Origin: Hyphomonadaceae bacterium
Lineage (GTDB): Bacteria > Pseudomonadota > Alphaproteobacteria > Caulobacterales > Aquidulcibacteraceae
Reading direction: 5' to 3'
Assembly: GCA_021731815.1 (NCBI GenBank)
Contig: JAKFWO010000016.1
Location: forward strand, 1-49,062
DNA length: 49,062 nucleotides
The translations under genes and the position numbers were made by a program. Positions 8,115 to 14,964 of the stretch are shown one piece after another; the stretch's first letter is position 1; each line of letters opens with the position of its first letter. A model generated the notes under the pieces. That model did no database searches and had not been told where the DNA came from. It was given only the letters and a program-made list of their open reading frames with translations.

Positions 8115-8894
8115 CTATTCGGTAATGCCCTCGATATCGGGCGTGCGCCAGGCCAGATGCTGGCCACCATCGACTGCGATCGTCTGGCCGGTGATGGATT
8201 CAGCACCGACCAGAAACACCACAGCCGCCGCGATTTCGGCCGGCCAAGGCCCCTCTTCCAGCAGGATCGCCGCCTGTTGGCGGGCGAAGTCCTGCTCGCT
8301 CTGGCGGCGATTGCGCATTGTGGGGCCCGGTGCGATTGCATTGACCCGTACGGCAGGTGCGAGGGCCTGCGCCATCGCCGGCAACGCCGCATGCAACGCC
8401 GATTTAGACAGGCTGTAGGAGAAAAACAGCGGATTGGGCCGCAGGACCCGCTGGTCGAGAATGTGAATCACATCGCCGCGTGTCCCGGGTGGCAGGCGGT
8501 TGGCGAGCGCCTGGGCGAGAAAGACCGGGGCGGTCACATGCAAGGCGAGGTGCCGGTTATAGAGTGCGGGCGACACATCGCGCAGATCGTCGGGCTCAAA
8601 GACCGAGGCATTGTTGACCAGCACCCCGACCGGTCCACCGGCCGCGCTTTCGGCGCGCGCCCAGAATGACGAAAATTCGCCTTTTTCTGCAATCGCTTCC
8701 AGATCTCCGGCGAGAATATCGGCCTCGCCTCCGGCGGCGGCGATATCAGCAGCGGTCGCGCGGGCTTCTTCGATGGCGCTCTGGTAATGGATCACCACCC
8801 GATAGCCGGCCGCCGAAAGCGCCAGCGCGATCGATCGGCCAATTCGCCGCGCGGCCCCGGTTACCAATGCGGTTTTCAGCCGGGTCTGCGCCAT
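8115..8894 (-). CDS. folM: FolM/PTR1-like pteridine reductase (SDR family)
   Basis: 259 residues with a Rossmann fold: VTGAARRIGRS (NADP site, residues 11-21), VLVNNAS (91-97). The catalytic set fits pteridine reductases: Asp147, Tyr160 and Lys164, the same 13- and 4-residue spacing as Asp181-Tyr194-Lys198 in PTR1, with Asp where other SDRs have Ser. It probably reduces dihydromonapterin or dihydrofolate. The start at 8894 is one base after the antiporter stop (TGA-C-ATG). Its place directly before folB supports a pterin role. Confidence 0.82.
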   Translation of the reverse strand: MAQTRLKTALVTGAARRIGRSIALALSAAGYRVVIHYQSAIEEARATAADIAAAGGEADILAGDLEAIAEKGEFSSFWARAESAAGGPVGVLVNNASVFEPDDLRDVSPALYNRHLALHVTAPVFLAQALANRLPPGTRGDVIHILDQRVLRPNPLFFSYSLSKSALHAALPAMAQALAPAVRVNAIAPGPTMRNRRQSEQDFARQQAAILLEEGPWPAEIAAAVVFLVGAESITGQTIAVDGGQHLAWRTPDIEGITE

Positions 8895-8895
8895 G

Positions 8896-9891
8896 TCAGA
8901 TCCCGGGCGTCCAGTTCTGTTCCTGCAGAACCGCTCCGACGAGATACGCCCCATAGGCCGTCAGCATGACGATTCCTGTCAGAAACCCGATCTTGCGGCG
9001 CAGGATGACAAAAGTGGACAAGGCGAGCACGCAGGCCAGCATGATCAGGCTGTCAAAGCCCACAAGCCGCGCCGGAGCCTCGATGCCCCCCGCAAGCGCT
9101 GCTGCACCGCCAACCCCCAGCACATTGAACACCACCGAGCCAAGCACATTGCCGATCGCGAGATCGGGCCGCTTGCGGAAGGAAGCCACCAGCGAGGCCG
9201 CGAGTTCCGGCAGTGAGGTGCCAATGGCAAGCAGCGACAGCCCGATCCGTTCATCCGACACGCCCAGAACCTTGGCGAGCGCGATGGATTGTCCCACCCC
9301 GAAATGGCTGGCCAGAGTCAGTGCGGCCGCACCAAAAATGATCGCCCCAAAGGCTGAAAAGAAATTCGTGGGCAGGCCGGGCATGTCCTTGATGTCGCGC
9401 AATTCCACGATGTCAGGGTCGCTGGATTTGGGGTTGCGCGAGATCAGCGCGAGGATCAGCACATAGGCAGCCAGGCCGCCAAGCAGAATATACGCCTCGG
9501 TCCGGGTGAAGGGATTGGGACCGAAATTGAGAAGGCCGACCCATAAAGCGGCAGCCGCAACGGCCGCCAGCGCGCCCCGCGTCAGGCCCGGCACGGCGGT
9601 GGCGAGCGGGGCAATCAAAGCGGCGATCCCGACGACGAAGAAGCAGGAGGCAATGGTCGAACCGGTGATATTGCCCAGTGCCTGACCCGGTGCGCCCTTG
9701 GCGATTGCCTGAAGCGCGATCGCGAGCTCTGGCGCTGAAGTGCCGAGCGCCACCAGGGTCAGCCCGACGAGAAGCGGGGAGATTTTCAGCGACCGCGCCA
9801 CCCCGATCGCCCCGCGGATCAGCGCATCGGCGGCCAGCACCATGACGATCAGGCAGGCGATGACGATCGCACCGCTCATGTAAACGGTCAT
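8896..9891 (-). CDS. Calcium/sodium antiporter (CaCA family, YrbG-like)
   Basis: 331 residues and about ten predicted membrane helices. The two inverted alpha-repeats characteristic of the Ca2+/cation antiporter superfamily are visible as ALGTSAPELAIALQA (first half) and AIGTSLPELAASLVA (second half), each with GN..GS followed by ion-binding residues (GNITGSTIAS, GNVLGSVVFN). An excellent ribosome site, GGAGG, lies 7 nt before the ATG at 9891. First gene of a probable antiporter-folM-folB transcript. Ion choice (Ca2+, K+-dependence) cannot be told. Confidence 0.92.
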   Translation of the reverse strand: MTVYMSGAIVIACLIVMVLAADALIRGAIGVARSLKISPLLVGLTLVALGTSAPELAIALQAIAKGAPGQALGNITGSTIASCFFVVGIAALIAPLATAVPGLTRGALAAVAAAALWVGLLNFGPNPFTRTEAYILLGGLAAYVLILALISRNPKSSDPDIVELRDIKDMPGLPTNFFSAFGAIIFGAAALTLASHFGVGQSIALAKVLGVSDERIGLSLLAIGTSLPELAASLVASFRKRPDLAIGNVLGSVVFNVLGVGGAAALAGGIEAPARLVGFDSLIMLACVLALSTFVILRRKIGFLTGIVMLTAYGAYLVGAVLQEQNWTPGI

Positions 9892-9930
9892 TTTCCCCTC
9901 CCCGGTCGCTTCGTCAAAAATCGCGTGATT

Positions 9931-10011
9931 TCAGTCGATACGGCCATATTCGACGAGATTGAGCAAGACCAAAAATGCGACGAAACTGAAAATGACAAGA
10001 ATTGGGGTCAT
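9931..10011 (-). CDS. 26-residue membrane peptide
   Basis: Encodes MTPILVIFSFVAFLVLLN followed by LVEYGRID. It is one hydrophobic helix (residues 3-20) followed by a short polar Glu/Arg/Asp tail. A strong Shine-Dalgarno (AAGGGAAAG) lies 5-6 nt upstream of the ATG at 10011. It sits alone between ispZ (upstream) and the antiporter (downstream), all on the minus strand. Not recognised; the helix-then-charged-tail form resembles small subunits of membrane complexes. The good ribosome site and the strongly hydrophobic reading frame argue against chance. Confidence 0.6.
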   Translation of the reverse strand: MTPILVIFSFVAFLVLLNLVEYGRID

Positions 10012-10110
10012 GATACTTTCCCTTATTGTCGAAACCCTCGCGCCCGGTGGAGGGACGCACTGACTTGGGACCGCCACCACATGCCGGTGGATCGCGATAT
10101 CGTGTTCTTC

Positions 10111-10998
10111 CTAAACCGATCTTTTCTCATCGTCCATCTCATGCCGCATGGGGCGTGGCTGGGCGGCGAGCCCGGAATCCGCGTCGCGCCCGGTTTTCTC
10201 CGCCTCGTAATCGGCATTGGTCTTGCCGAGCCATTTGAAGGTGAGTGGCAGATGGATGAGAATGAACACAAATGTCAGGGGAATGATTCCAAGCAGCTTG
10301 AAATTGACCCAGAACGCTTCCGAAAAATTCCGCCACACCACTTCGTTCAGCCCGGCAAGGAACAAATAAAACAGCCCCCAGCGCACCGCGAAAACATGCC
10401 AGATCGCATCGGGAAAACTGAACGCCTGGGCAAACAACAGCCGCCAGACATTGCGCCTGAAGGCCAGTCCACCGAAAATGGCTGTTGCAAACAACAGGTT
10501 GATGATGGTCGGCTTGACCTTGATGAAAAGATCGCTGTGAAGCGCAATTCCCAGCCCGCCAAAGGTCAGCACCACCACTGTCACCACGGTCAGGAGTATC
10601 GGAAGGCGCTTTTCCACAAAGACGGCATAGATCAGCGCCGCAAGGGTCGCGGCCATGAAAACGGCGGTGGCGAGATAAATCGGCTCTCCCCAGATCCCGC
10701 CCCAGCTTTTCAGCGTGTTCCTGTTTCCGGCGGCAAGATTATAGGTGACCATGAAAATGAGCGCCGGAATGAATTCGAGGATAGCGCTGTTTTGCCGGAT
10801 CTTCAGTTTCTCGGGTTCGGAGGCAATGACGGGAGGAAGAGGATGTTCTTCTTCCAGAAGCCCGGTCTGCTCTTTGGGCAGGGTTGTGTCCTCGGCGGGC
10901 TCCGCGGGGGATTCCATGGGCGTTTCCGGGCGCGCTTCCGGAAACAGGATGTCCCGATCCGGCGGAGGCGGCGGAGAAGGCGGGTTGGCCTCGGTCAT
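10111..10998 (-). CDS. ispZ: IspZ/YciB inner-membrane septation protein with N-terminal extension
   Basis: 295 residues; YciB is normally about 180-200. Residues from about 72 match the family: EFIPALIFMVTYNLA, LTFGGLGIALHSDLFIKVKP, the WRLLFAQAFSFPDAIW segment and WVNFKLLGIIPLTFVFILI, with about five membrane helices. The family is linked to cell-envelope integrity and septation. The first 70 residues are a Pro/Glu-rich, probably disordered cytoplasmic segment (PPSPPPPP near the start) not found in E. coli YciB. No clearer later start is apparent, since the extension shares the frame without interruption. Confidence 0.88.
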   Translation of the reverse strand: MTEANPPSPPPPPDRDILFPEARPETPMESPAEPAEDTTLPKEQTGLLEEEHPLPPVIASEPEKLKIRQNSAILEFIPALIFMVTYNLAAGNRNTLKSWGGIWGEPIYLATAVFMAATLAALIYAVFVEKRLPILLTVVTVVVLTFGGLGIALHSDLFIKVKPTIINLLFATAIFGGLAFRRNVWRLLFAQAFSFPDAIWHVFAVRWGLFYLFLAGLNEVVWRNFSEAFWVNFKLLGIIPLTFVFILIHLPLTFKWLGKTNADYEAEKTGRDADSGLAAQPRPMRHEMDDEKRSV

Positions 10999-11082
10999 AG
11001 GGATACCTGATCATGGAGCGATCACACGGAAATAGCCGCAATCGCTGCGCGCTTCAAAGCCAAATTGCGCCTCGGTGGACCC

Positions 11083-11130
11083 GGGCGGGAGCGAAATCGG
11101 GCGGAGAGGAAATTGCGCGGGAGCGAAATT
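11083..11130. repeat. 16-bp tandem array between ispZ and recR
   Basis: Three 16-bp units: GGGCGGGAGCGAAATC (11083-11098), GGGCGGAGAGGAAATT (11099-11114), GCGCGGGAGCGAAATT (11115-11130). They lie in the leader between the divergent ispZ and recR genes. Confidence 0.8.
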
Positions 11131-11191
11131 GCGTTTGGCCGGCTTTGGGTTCAGGCTCTGGCGCAGTGACGAATCAGGCTTGGGTGTGAGG

Positions 11192-11797
11192 ATGAAACGA
11201 CAGACCGCTGGCCCGGAACTCGAGCGCCTCGTGACGCTCATCGCCAAACTTCCCGGGCTTGGCCCGCGCTCGGCGCGGCGGGTGGCGCTGTTTCTCCTGA
11301 AAAAGCGCGACGTGCTGATGATTCCCCTGGCAGAAGCCCTGATGCTGGCGGCCGAAAAAGTGCGGCCCTGCGGGACCTGCGGCAATTTCGACGCAATCGA
11401 TCCCTGCGCCGTCTGCATGGATTCCGGCCGGGATCCGGGGCTGATCTGTGTTGTCGAAGACGTCGCTGATCTCTGGGCGCTGGAGCGCGCCAGCGCCATC
11501 CGCGGGCGTTATCATGTGCTGGGGGGCGTGCTGTCGGCGCTCGATGGCGTGCGCCCCCAGGATCTGCGCATCGACAGCCTTGTCGCCCGCGCCACTCTGC
11601 CCGAAATGCGCGAGATCATCCTCGCCATGAATGCCACCATCGATGGCCAGACCACCGCGCTCTATCTTACCGAACGCCTCGCTTATCTGCCGGTCAGGAT
11701 CACGCGTCTCGCGCAAGGCGTGCCGGTCGGGGGCGAACTCGACCATCTCGATGAAGGGACGCTGCTCGCGGCTCTGACCAGCCGCCGCGAATTCTGA
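11192..11797 (+). CDS. recR: Recombination protein RecR
   Basis: 201 residues. [20 protein letters not shown] is the helix-hairpin-helix, [16 protein letters not shown] the four-Cys zinc finger (C-x2-C...C-x2-C), and [26 protein letters not shown] the Toprim domain, ending with [19 protein letters not shown]. RecR acts with RecF/RecO in loading RecA at gaps. The ATG at 11192 gives the standard N-terminus ([12 protein letters not shown]); its ribosome site is poor, with GTGAGG directly adjoining. The usual upstream neighbours dnaX and ybaB are absent. Confidence 0.96.
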   Translation: MKRQTAGPELERLVTLIAKLPGLGPRSARRVALFLLKKRDVLMIPLAEALMLAAEKVRPCGTCGNFDAIDPCAVCMDSGRDPGLICVVEDVADLWALERASAIRGRYHVLGGVLSALDGVRPQDLRIDSLVARATLPEMREIILAMNATIDGQTTALYLTERLAYLPVRITRLAQGVPVGGELDHLDEGTLLAALTSRREF

Positions 11798-11803
11798 TCA
11801 TGT

Positions 11804-11821
11804 AAGGGCGGCGGCCCTTTT
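11804..11821 (+). terminator. recR terminator
   Basis: AAGGGC-GGCG-GCCCTT hairpin followed by TT, 6 nt after the recR stop. Short stem but correctly placed. Confidence 0.65.
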
Positions 11822-11887
11822 GTCGAATGGAGAAACAGGCGGGGCCCAAACGAGTGAAGGAACAGACCCCGGGGAAATGGATCAATG

Positions 11888-11925
11888 AGGGCGACGCGTT
11901 CAGGGCGACGCGTTCAGGGCGACGC
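11888..11925. repeat. 14-bp tandem array spanning the kinase stop codon
   Basis: AGGGCGACGCGTTC repeated 2.7 times (11888-11901, 11902-11915, 11916-11925). The stop codon of the minus-strand kinase (TGA, 11916-11914) is inside it; the next unit repeats TGA 14 nt further, in another frame. Confidence 0.9.
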
Positions 11926-12804
11926 ACGCCGGGCAGGGAGGGACGCAACCGGCAGGCCCGCCAGAATCAGCGCCCCGTCGAGGCCATCGCCCAGCGGCTC
12001 ATCGAGCTGCGCCACAATCCGCTGGCGCAGCCAGGGTTTCATGCGCCCGGCGAGTCCTCCCATCAGCACACAGCGTGGTGCACCACGGGCGACGATCGTC
12101 TCGATGAAGCGTTCGACGTGAAGGCTGGCCTCGCGCAGGATCGAGACGGCGATTTCGTCGCCATTCTCGGCGTAATCCATGACCAGCGGCGCAAAGCGCG
12201 CATAATCCCCGGGACTGGCACCGTCCATCCATGCGATCACCGAAGGGATCGCGTGATCGAACTGTTTCGTCACGGCCTGGCTGAGCGGGGTGGGCCGCGT
12301 GCGTCCGTCCAGCGCGCGCAAAGCGTGCCGGATAGCGCTTAGCCCAAGCGCGGCGCCGCTTCCCTCGTCGGAAATGGGAAAGCCGTAGCCGCCAATGCTG
12401 ACACTGTCCTCGCCGCGCTTCACCAGCCCGATACTGCCGGTTCCGAGGATGAGAATGGCCCCATCCTTGCCCAGATGCGCCCCCAGATTGGCGATCACCG
12501 CATCGCTGCTGAACTGAACACTGGCCAATGGGAAATCGAGGGACTGGATCAACGCCTTCATGCCCGTGCGATTGATTCCCGCGATCCCCATGCCGCCTTT
12601 GGTGGCCGCGACATCCTTCGCTGAAAAACCGGCGGTGTTGGTGGCGGCCTGACAGACTTCCATCAGCCGCGCATGCAGCGCCTCGGCGCCGATCCGCGCA
12701 TTGGCGGGCCCGTCGGACGCCTCGGCGAGCACCTTTCCGGTCGCGTCAGTGAGCCGCGCTTTCGTCGCCGTTCCGCCGGCATCGATCCCCAGATAAAATG
12801 TCAT
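11914..12804 (-). CDS. N-acetylglucosamine kinase-like (BadF/BadG/BcrA/BcrD ATPase family)
   Basis: 296 residues of the ASKHA fold. LGIDAGGTATKARL is the phosphate-1 motif near the N-terminus, ILILGTGSIGLVKRG phosphate-2, and GGYGFPISDEGSGAALGL is typical of GlcNAc kinases. The ATG at 12804 (GAAGG upstream) is preferred to the longer frame from 12891. It probably phosphorylates GlcNAc or a related amino sugar, perhaps from peptidoglycan turnover. It is not in a nag operon, but a paired TGGTAT element lies about 130 bp upstream. The last residues (LPARRASP) are encoded by a tandem array that contains the stop. Confidence 0.8.
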   Translation of the reverse strand: MTFYLGIDAGGTATKARLTDATGKVLAEASDGPANARIGAEALHARLMEVCQAATNTAGFSAKDVAATKGGMGIAGINRTGMKALIQSLDFPLASVQFSSDAVIANLGAHLGKDGAILILGTGSIGLVKRGEDSVSIGGYGFPISDEGSGAALGLSAIRHALRALDGRTRPTPLSQAVTKQFDHAIPSVIAWMDGASPGDYARFAPLVMDYAENGDEIAVSILREASLHVERFIETIVARGAPRCVLMGGLAGRMKPWLRQRIVAQLDEPLGDGLDGALILAGLPVASLPARRASP

Positions 12805-13128
12805 GCTGCCTTCCACAATGGGCTGATCCTGCTTGTCGGGTCCCGGACGGGAGCTCGCCCGGATTTGCACGCGTTGGAAAGGAAATCTCACTCCCGACCG
12901 CCGGGAGCCGACCAGGATTCGTTCCGGTTACGATTAAGTGGTATGCAAGTGGTATCTAGCGGTTTCCGGCTTTTCTGTCCATGGCCATTCAGATCGTCCG
13001 GTTCGGTCGCTATGAAAAGCCCCGGTGCGCAGACACGAACACATTCCCTCAAACCAGTGATTCCATCTCTGCGGAAAACGCGTTAACCAGGCATAGCGCC
13101 GCCGCGTGGTGCCGGGTTCCGGAACCGA
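12805..13128. other. Divergent intergenic region, amino-sugar kinase / CPA2 antiporter
   Basis: 324 bp without a gene. It holds the TGGTAT direct repeat at 12936-12957 and a single TTAACC word (13083-13088) that could be a CtrA half-site. No convincing -35/-10 pair is visible to me. Confidence 0.5.
12936..12957. promoter_or_regulatory. Paired AAGTGGTAT direct repeat, candidate operator
   Basis: AAGTGGTATGC (12936-12946) is followed directly by AAGTGGTATCT (12947-12957), giving two TGGTAT words 11 bp apart, one helical turn. TGGTAT-type half-sites are known for GntR-family amino-sugar regulators such as NagQ. Placement upstream of an amino-sugar kinase makes this a candidate operator; no regulator gene is in the window. 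Confidence 0.4.
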
Positions 13129-14880
13129 ATGGCGATTGGGGTACACCGCGTGGATCACGGAACGGGATTGTTTGTTGTTCAGGTCTGCGTGTTTCTGGCC
13201 GCGACCAGCCTGCTCGTGCCCGCTTTTCGCCGGCTGGGCTTCAGCTCGGTCATGGCTTTTCTGGTCATCGGGATTCTGCTCGGGCCGAATGTGCTCGGCT
13301 ATCTTGCCGGATTTGCGCCCTGGCTTGCGCCGGTCGCGCTTGATCCGGAGGGGCCCGCGCGCTGGTTCGCCGAGCTCGGCGTGGTGTTTCTGCTGTTCAT
13401 GATCGGGCTCGAGGTCTCCCCCGAACGCCTGTGGGCGTTGCGGCGGCTGGTGCTCGGGCTTGGAATGTCGCAGGTCGTGGTCTCGGCCCTGGTGATCGGT
13501 TTCTTTGCGCTGGCCTTTGGAAACAGCGTGGCGGGGGCGGTGGTTACGGGCCTCGCACTGGCACTGTCATCAACCGCGGTGGTGCTGCAATTGCTGGCCG
13601 AGCGTCGCCAGCTCGCAGGAGGGGTCGGCCGGGCGAGTTTTTCGGTCCTGCTGCTACAGGACATTGCGGTCATTCCCATCCTGTTTGCGGTGGCTGCGAT
13701 CAGCGAGGGACCCCAGGCGGGCGCGGCGAAACTGCCCATCGCCCTTGCCGCGGCGCTGGCAACCATTGCGGGGATCCTGATCGTCGGCCGTTTCCTGTTG
13801 CGGCCATTTCTGCGCTGGGCGGCGGGAGTGGGCAATCGCGAGGTGTTCGTTGCGGCCACCTTGCTCGTGGTTCTGGCGACAGCCTCCTTTGCCGCCTTTG
13901 CCGGCCTGTCCATGGCGCTCGGGGCATTTCTCGCGGGGCTGTTAATTGCGGAGACCGAGTTTCGGCACGAGATCGAAACCGATATCGAGCCCTTCAAGGG
14001 CCTGTTTCTCGGCCTGTTCTTTGTCACGGTCGGTATGCAGATCGAGCTTGGCCTGATCGCGGAATCTCCGGTTCCGGTGCTTGCCGGCCTTGTCGGTCTG
14101 TTTCTGGTCAAGGCCGGCGTGATTGCCGGTCTCGCGCGGTTGTTTGGCCTCAAATGGTCCCAGGCGATCGAGCTCGGATTCCTGCTGGCGCAAGCGGGCG
14201 AGTTTGCTTTCGTCGTCGTCTCGCTGGCGCAACGGGGCGGGATTTATCCCGATGCAATTGCTGAATATATGCTGTTGATCGTGGCGCTGTCGATCTTTCT
14301 GGCACCGATCGTCGCGATCCTTGGCGCGCGTCTGGCCCGGATGGTCAGCGAGCGCGCGGAAAGCGGCGACGAGCACGCGCCCGAAACCGCCGAAGGCCAT
14401 GTCATCATCGCCGGCTATGGGCGGGTGGGACAGTCGATCGGGGAAATCCTCCAGCACCAGGAAATCGCACATGTGGCGATCGATTCCGGGGCGGAACTGG
14501 TGGGCGAGCTGCGCCGTCGGGGCTGGCCGGTGCATTTCGGCGATGCCAGCCGCAAGGAGGTGCTGGCGCGTATGGGGGCCGAGCGCGCCGCCGCGATCGT
14601 CGTGACAATGGGGGCACCGGAGGCCGTCGAGCGGCTGGTGAAACTGGTGCGCGAAACCTGGCCGAATGTGCCGGTCTTTGCGCGCGCGCGCGACCCCTCG
14701 CAGGCGCGGCGCTTTCACGAGGCCGGCGCGTCCTTTGCAAGCCCCGAAACCATCGAGGCCTCGCTTCAGCTTGGCGAGGCATTGCTCAACAGCCTCGGCT
14801 TTCCCGACGAGGCCGCGCGCAAGGTGATCGATGAGCGTCGCGAAAGCGAACGGGCGAAAGCGCTGCTGCTTCCGGACTGA
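13129..14880 (+). CDS. CPA2-family monovalent cation:proton antiporter with TrkA-N domain
   Basis: 583 residues. Residues 1-400 form a Na+/H+-exchanger-type membrane domain of about 12 helices (VVFLLFMIGLEVSPERLWAL, ALALSSTAVVLQLLAE, FAAFAGLSMALGAFLAGLLI). Residues 423-540 are a Rossmann TrkA-N/RCK domain beginning VIIAGYGRVGQSIGEIL. This is the KefB/KefC layout: K+ or Na+ efflux gated by a nucleotide or glutathione ligand. No KefF/KefG partner is adjacent. The ATG at 13129 has only a weak ribosome site; a GTG at about 13153 is possible. Confidence 0.88.
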   Translation: MAIGVHRVDHGTGLFVVQVCVFLAATSLLVPAFRRLGFSSVMAFLVIGILLGPNVLGYLAGFAPWLAPVALDPEGPARWFAELGVVFLLFMIGLEVSPERLWALRRLVLGLGMSQVVVSALVIGFFALAFGNSVAGAVVTGLALALSSTAVVLQLLAERRQLAGGVGRASFSVLLLQDIAVIPILFAVAAISEGPQAGAAKLPIALAAALATIAGILIVGRFLLRPFLRWAAGVGNREVFVAATLLVVLATASFAAFAGLSMALGAFLAGLLIAETEFRHEIETDIEPFKGLFLGLFFVTVGMQIELGLIAESPVPVLAGLVGLFLVKAGVIAGLARLFGLKWSQAIELGFLLAQAGEFAFVVVSLAQRGGIYPDAIAEYMLLIVALSIFLAPIVAILGARLARMVSERAESGDEHAPETAEGHVIIAGYGRVGQSIGEILQHQEIAHVAIDSGAELVGELRRRGWPVHFGDASRKEVLARMGAERAAAIVVTMGAPEAVERLVKLVRETWPNVPVFARARDPSQARRFHEAGASFASPETIEASLQLGEALLNSLGFPDEAARKVIDERRESERAKALLLPD

Positions 14881-14930
14881 TCCCGGCCGGGTTCCATGCG
14901 GCCAGCATCAAATCCGATATGAGTGCCCAT

Positions 14931-14954
14931 CCCCCGGGTTTGGCCCCCCGGGGG
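14931..14954. terminator. GC hairpin between convergent genes
   Basis: CCCCCGGG (14931-14938) pairs with CCCGGGGG (14947-14954) around an 8-nt loop, between the antiporter stop (14880) and the receptor stop (14965). No T-run on either strand; a structured barrier rather than a classical terminator. Confidence 0.4.
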
Positions 14955-14964
14955 GCGGGGTCGA

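Noticed and set aside
11011-11499. Minus-strand frame overlapping the start of recR
   Set aside because: Most of it is the shadow of recR and there is no plausible start outside that gene. Only its last 30 residues look protein-like, noted as a finding rather than annotated.
13083-13088. CtrA site before the CPA2 antiporter
   Set aside because: Only one TTAACC half; no second TTAA at 7-bp spacing.
14931-14954. Strong rho-independent terminator for both convergent genes
   Set aside because: The stem is good but there is no T-run on either side, so it is listed only as a low-confidence hairpin.
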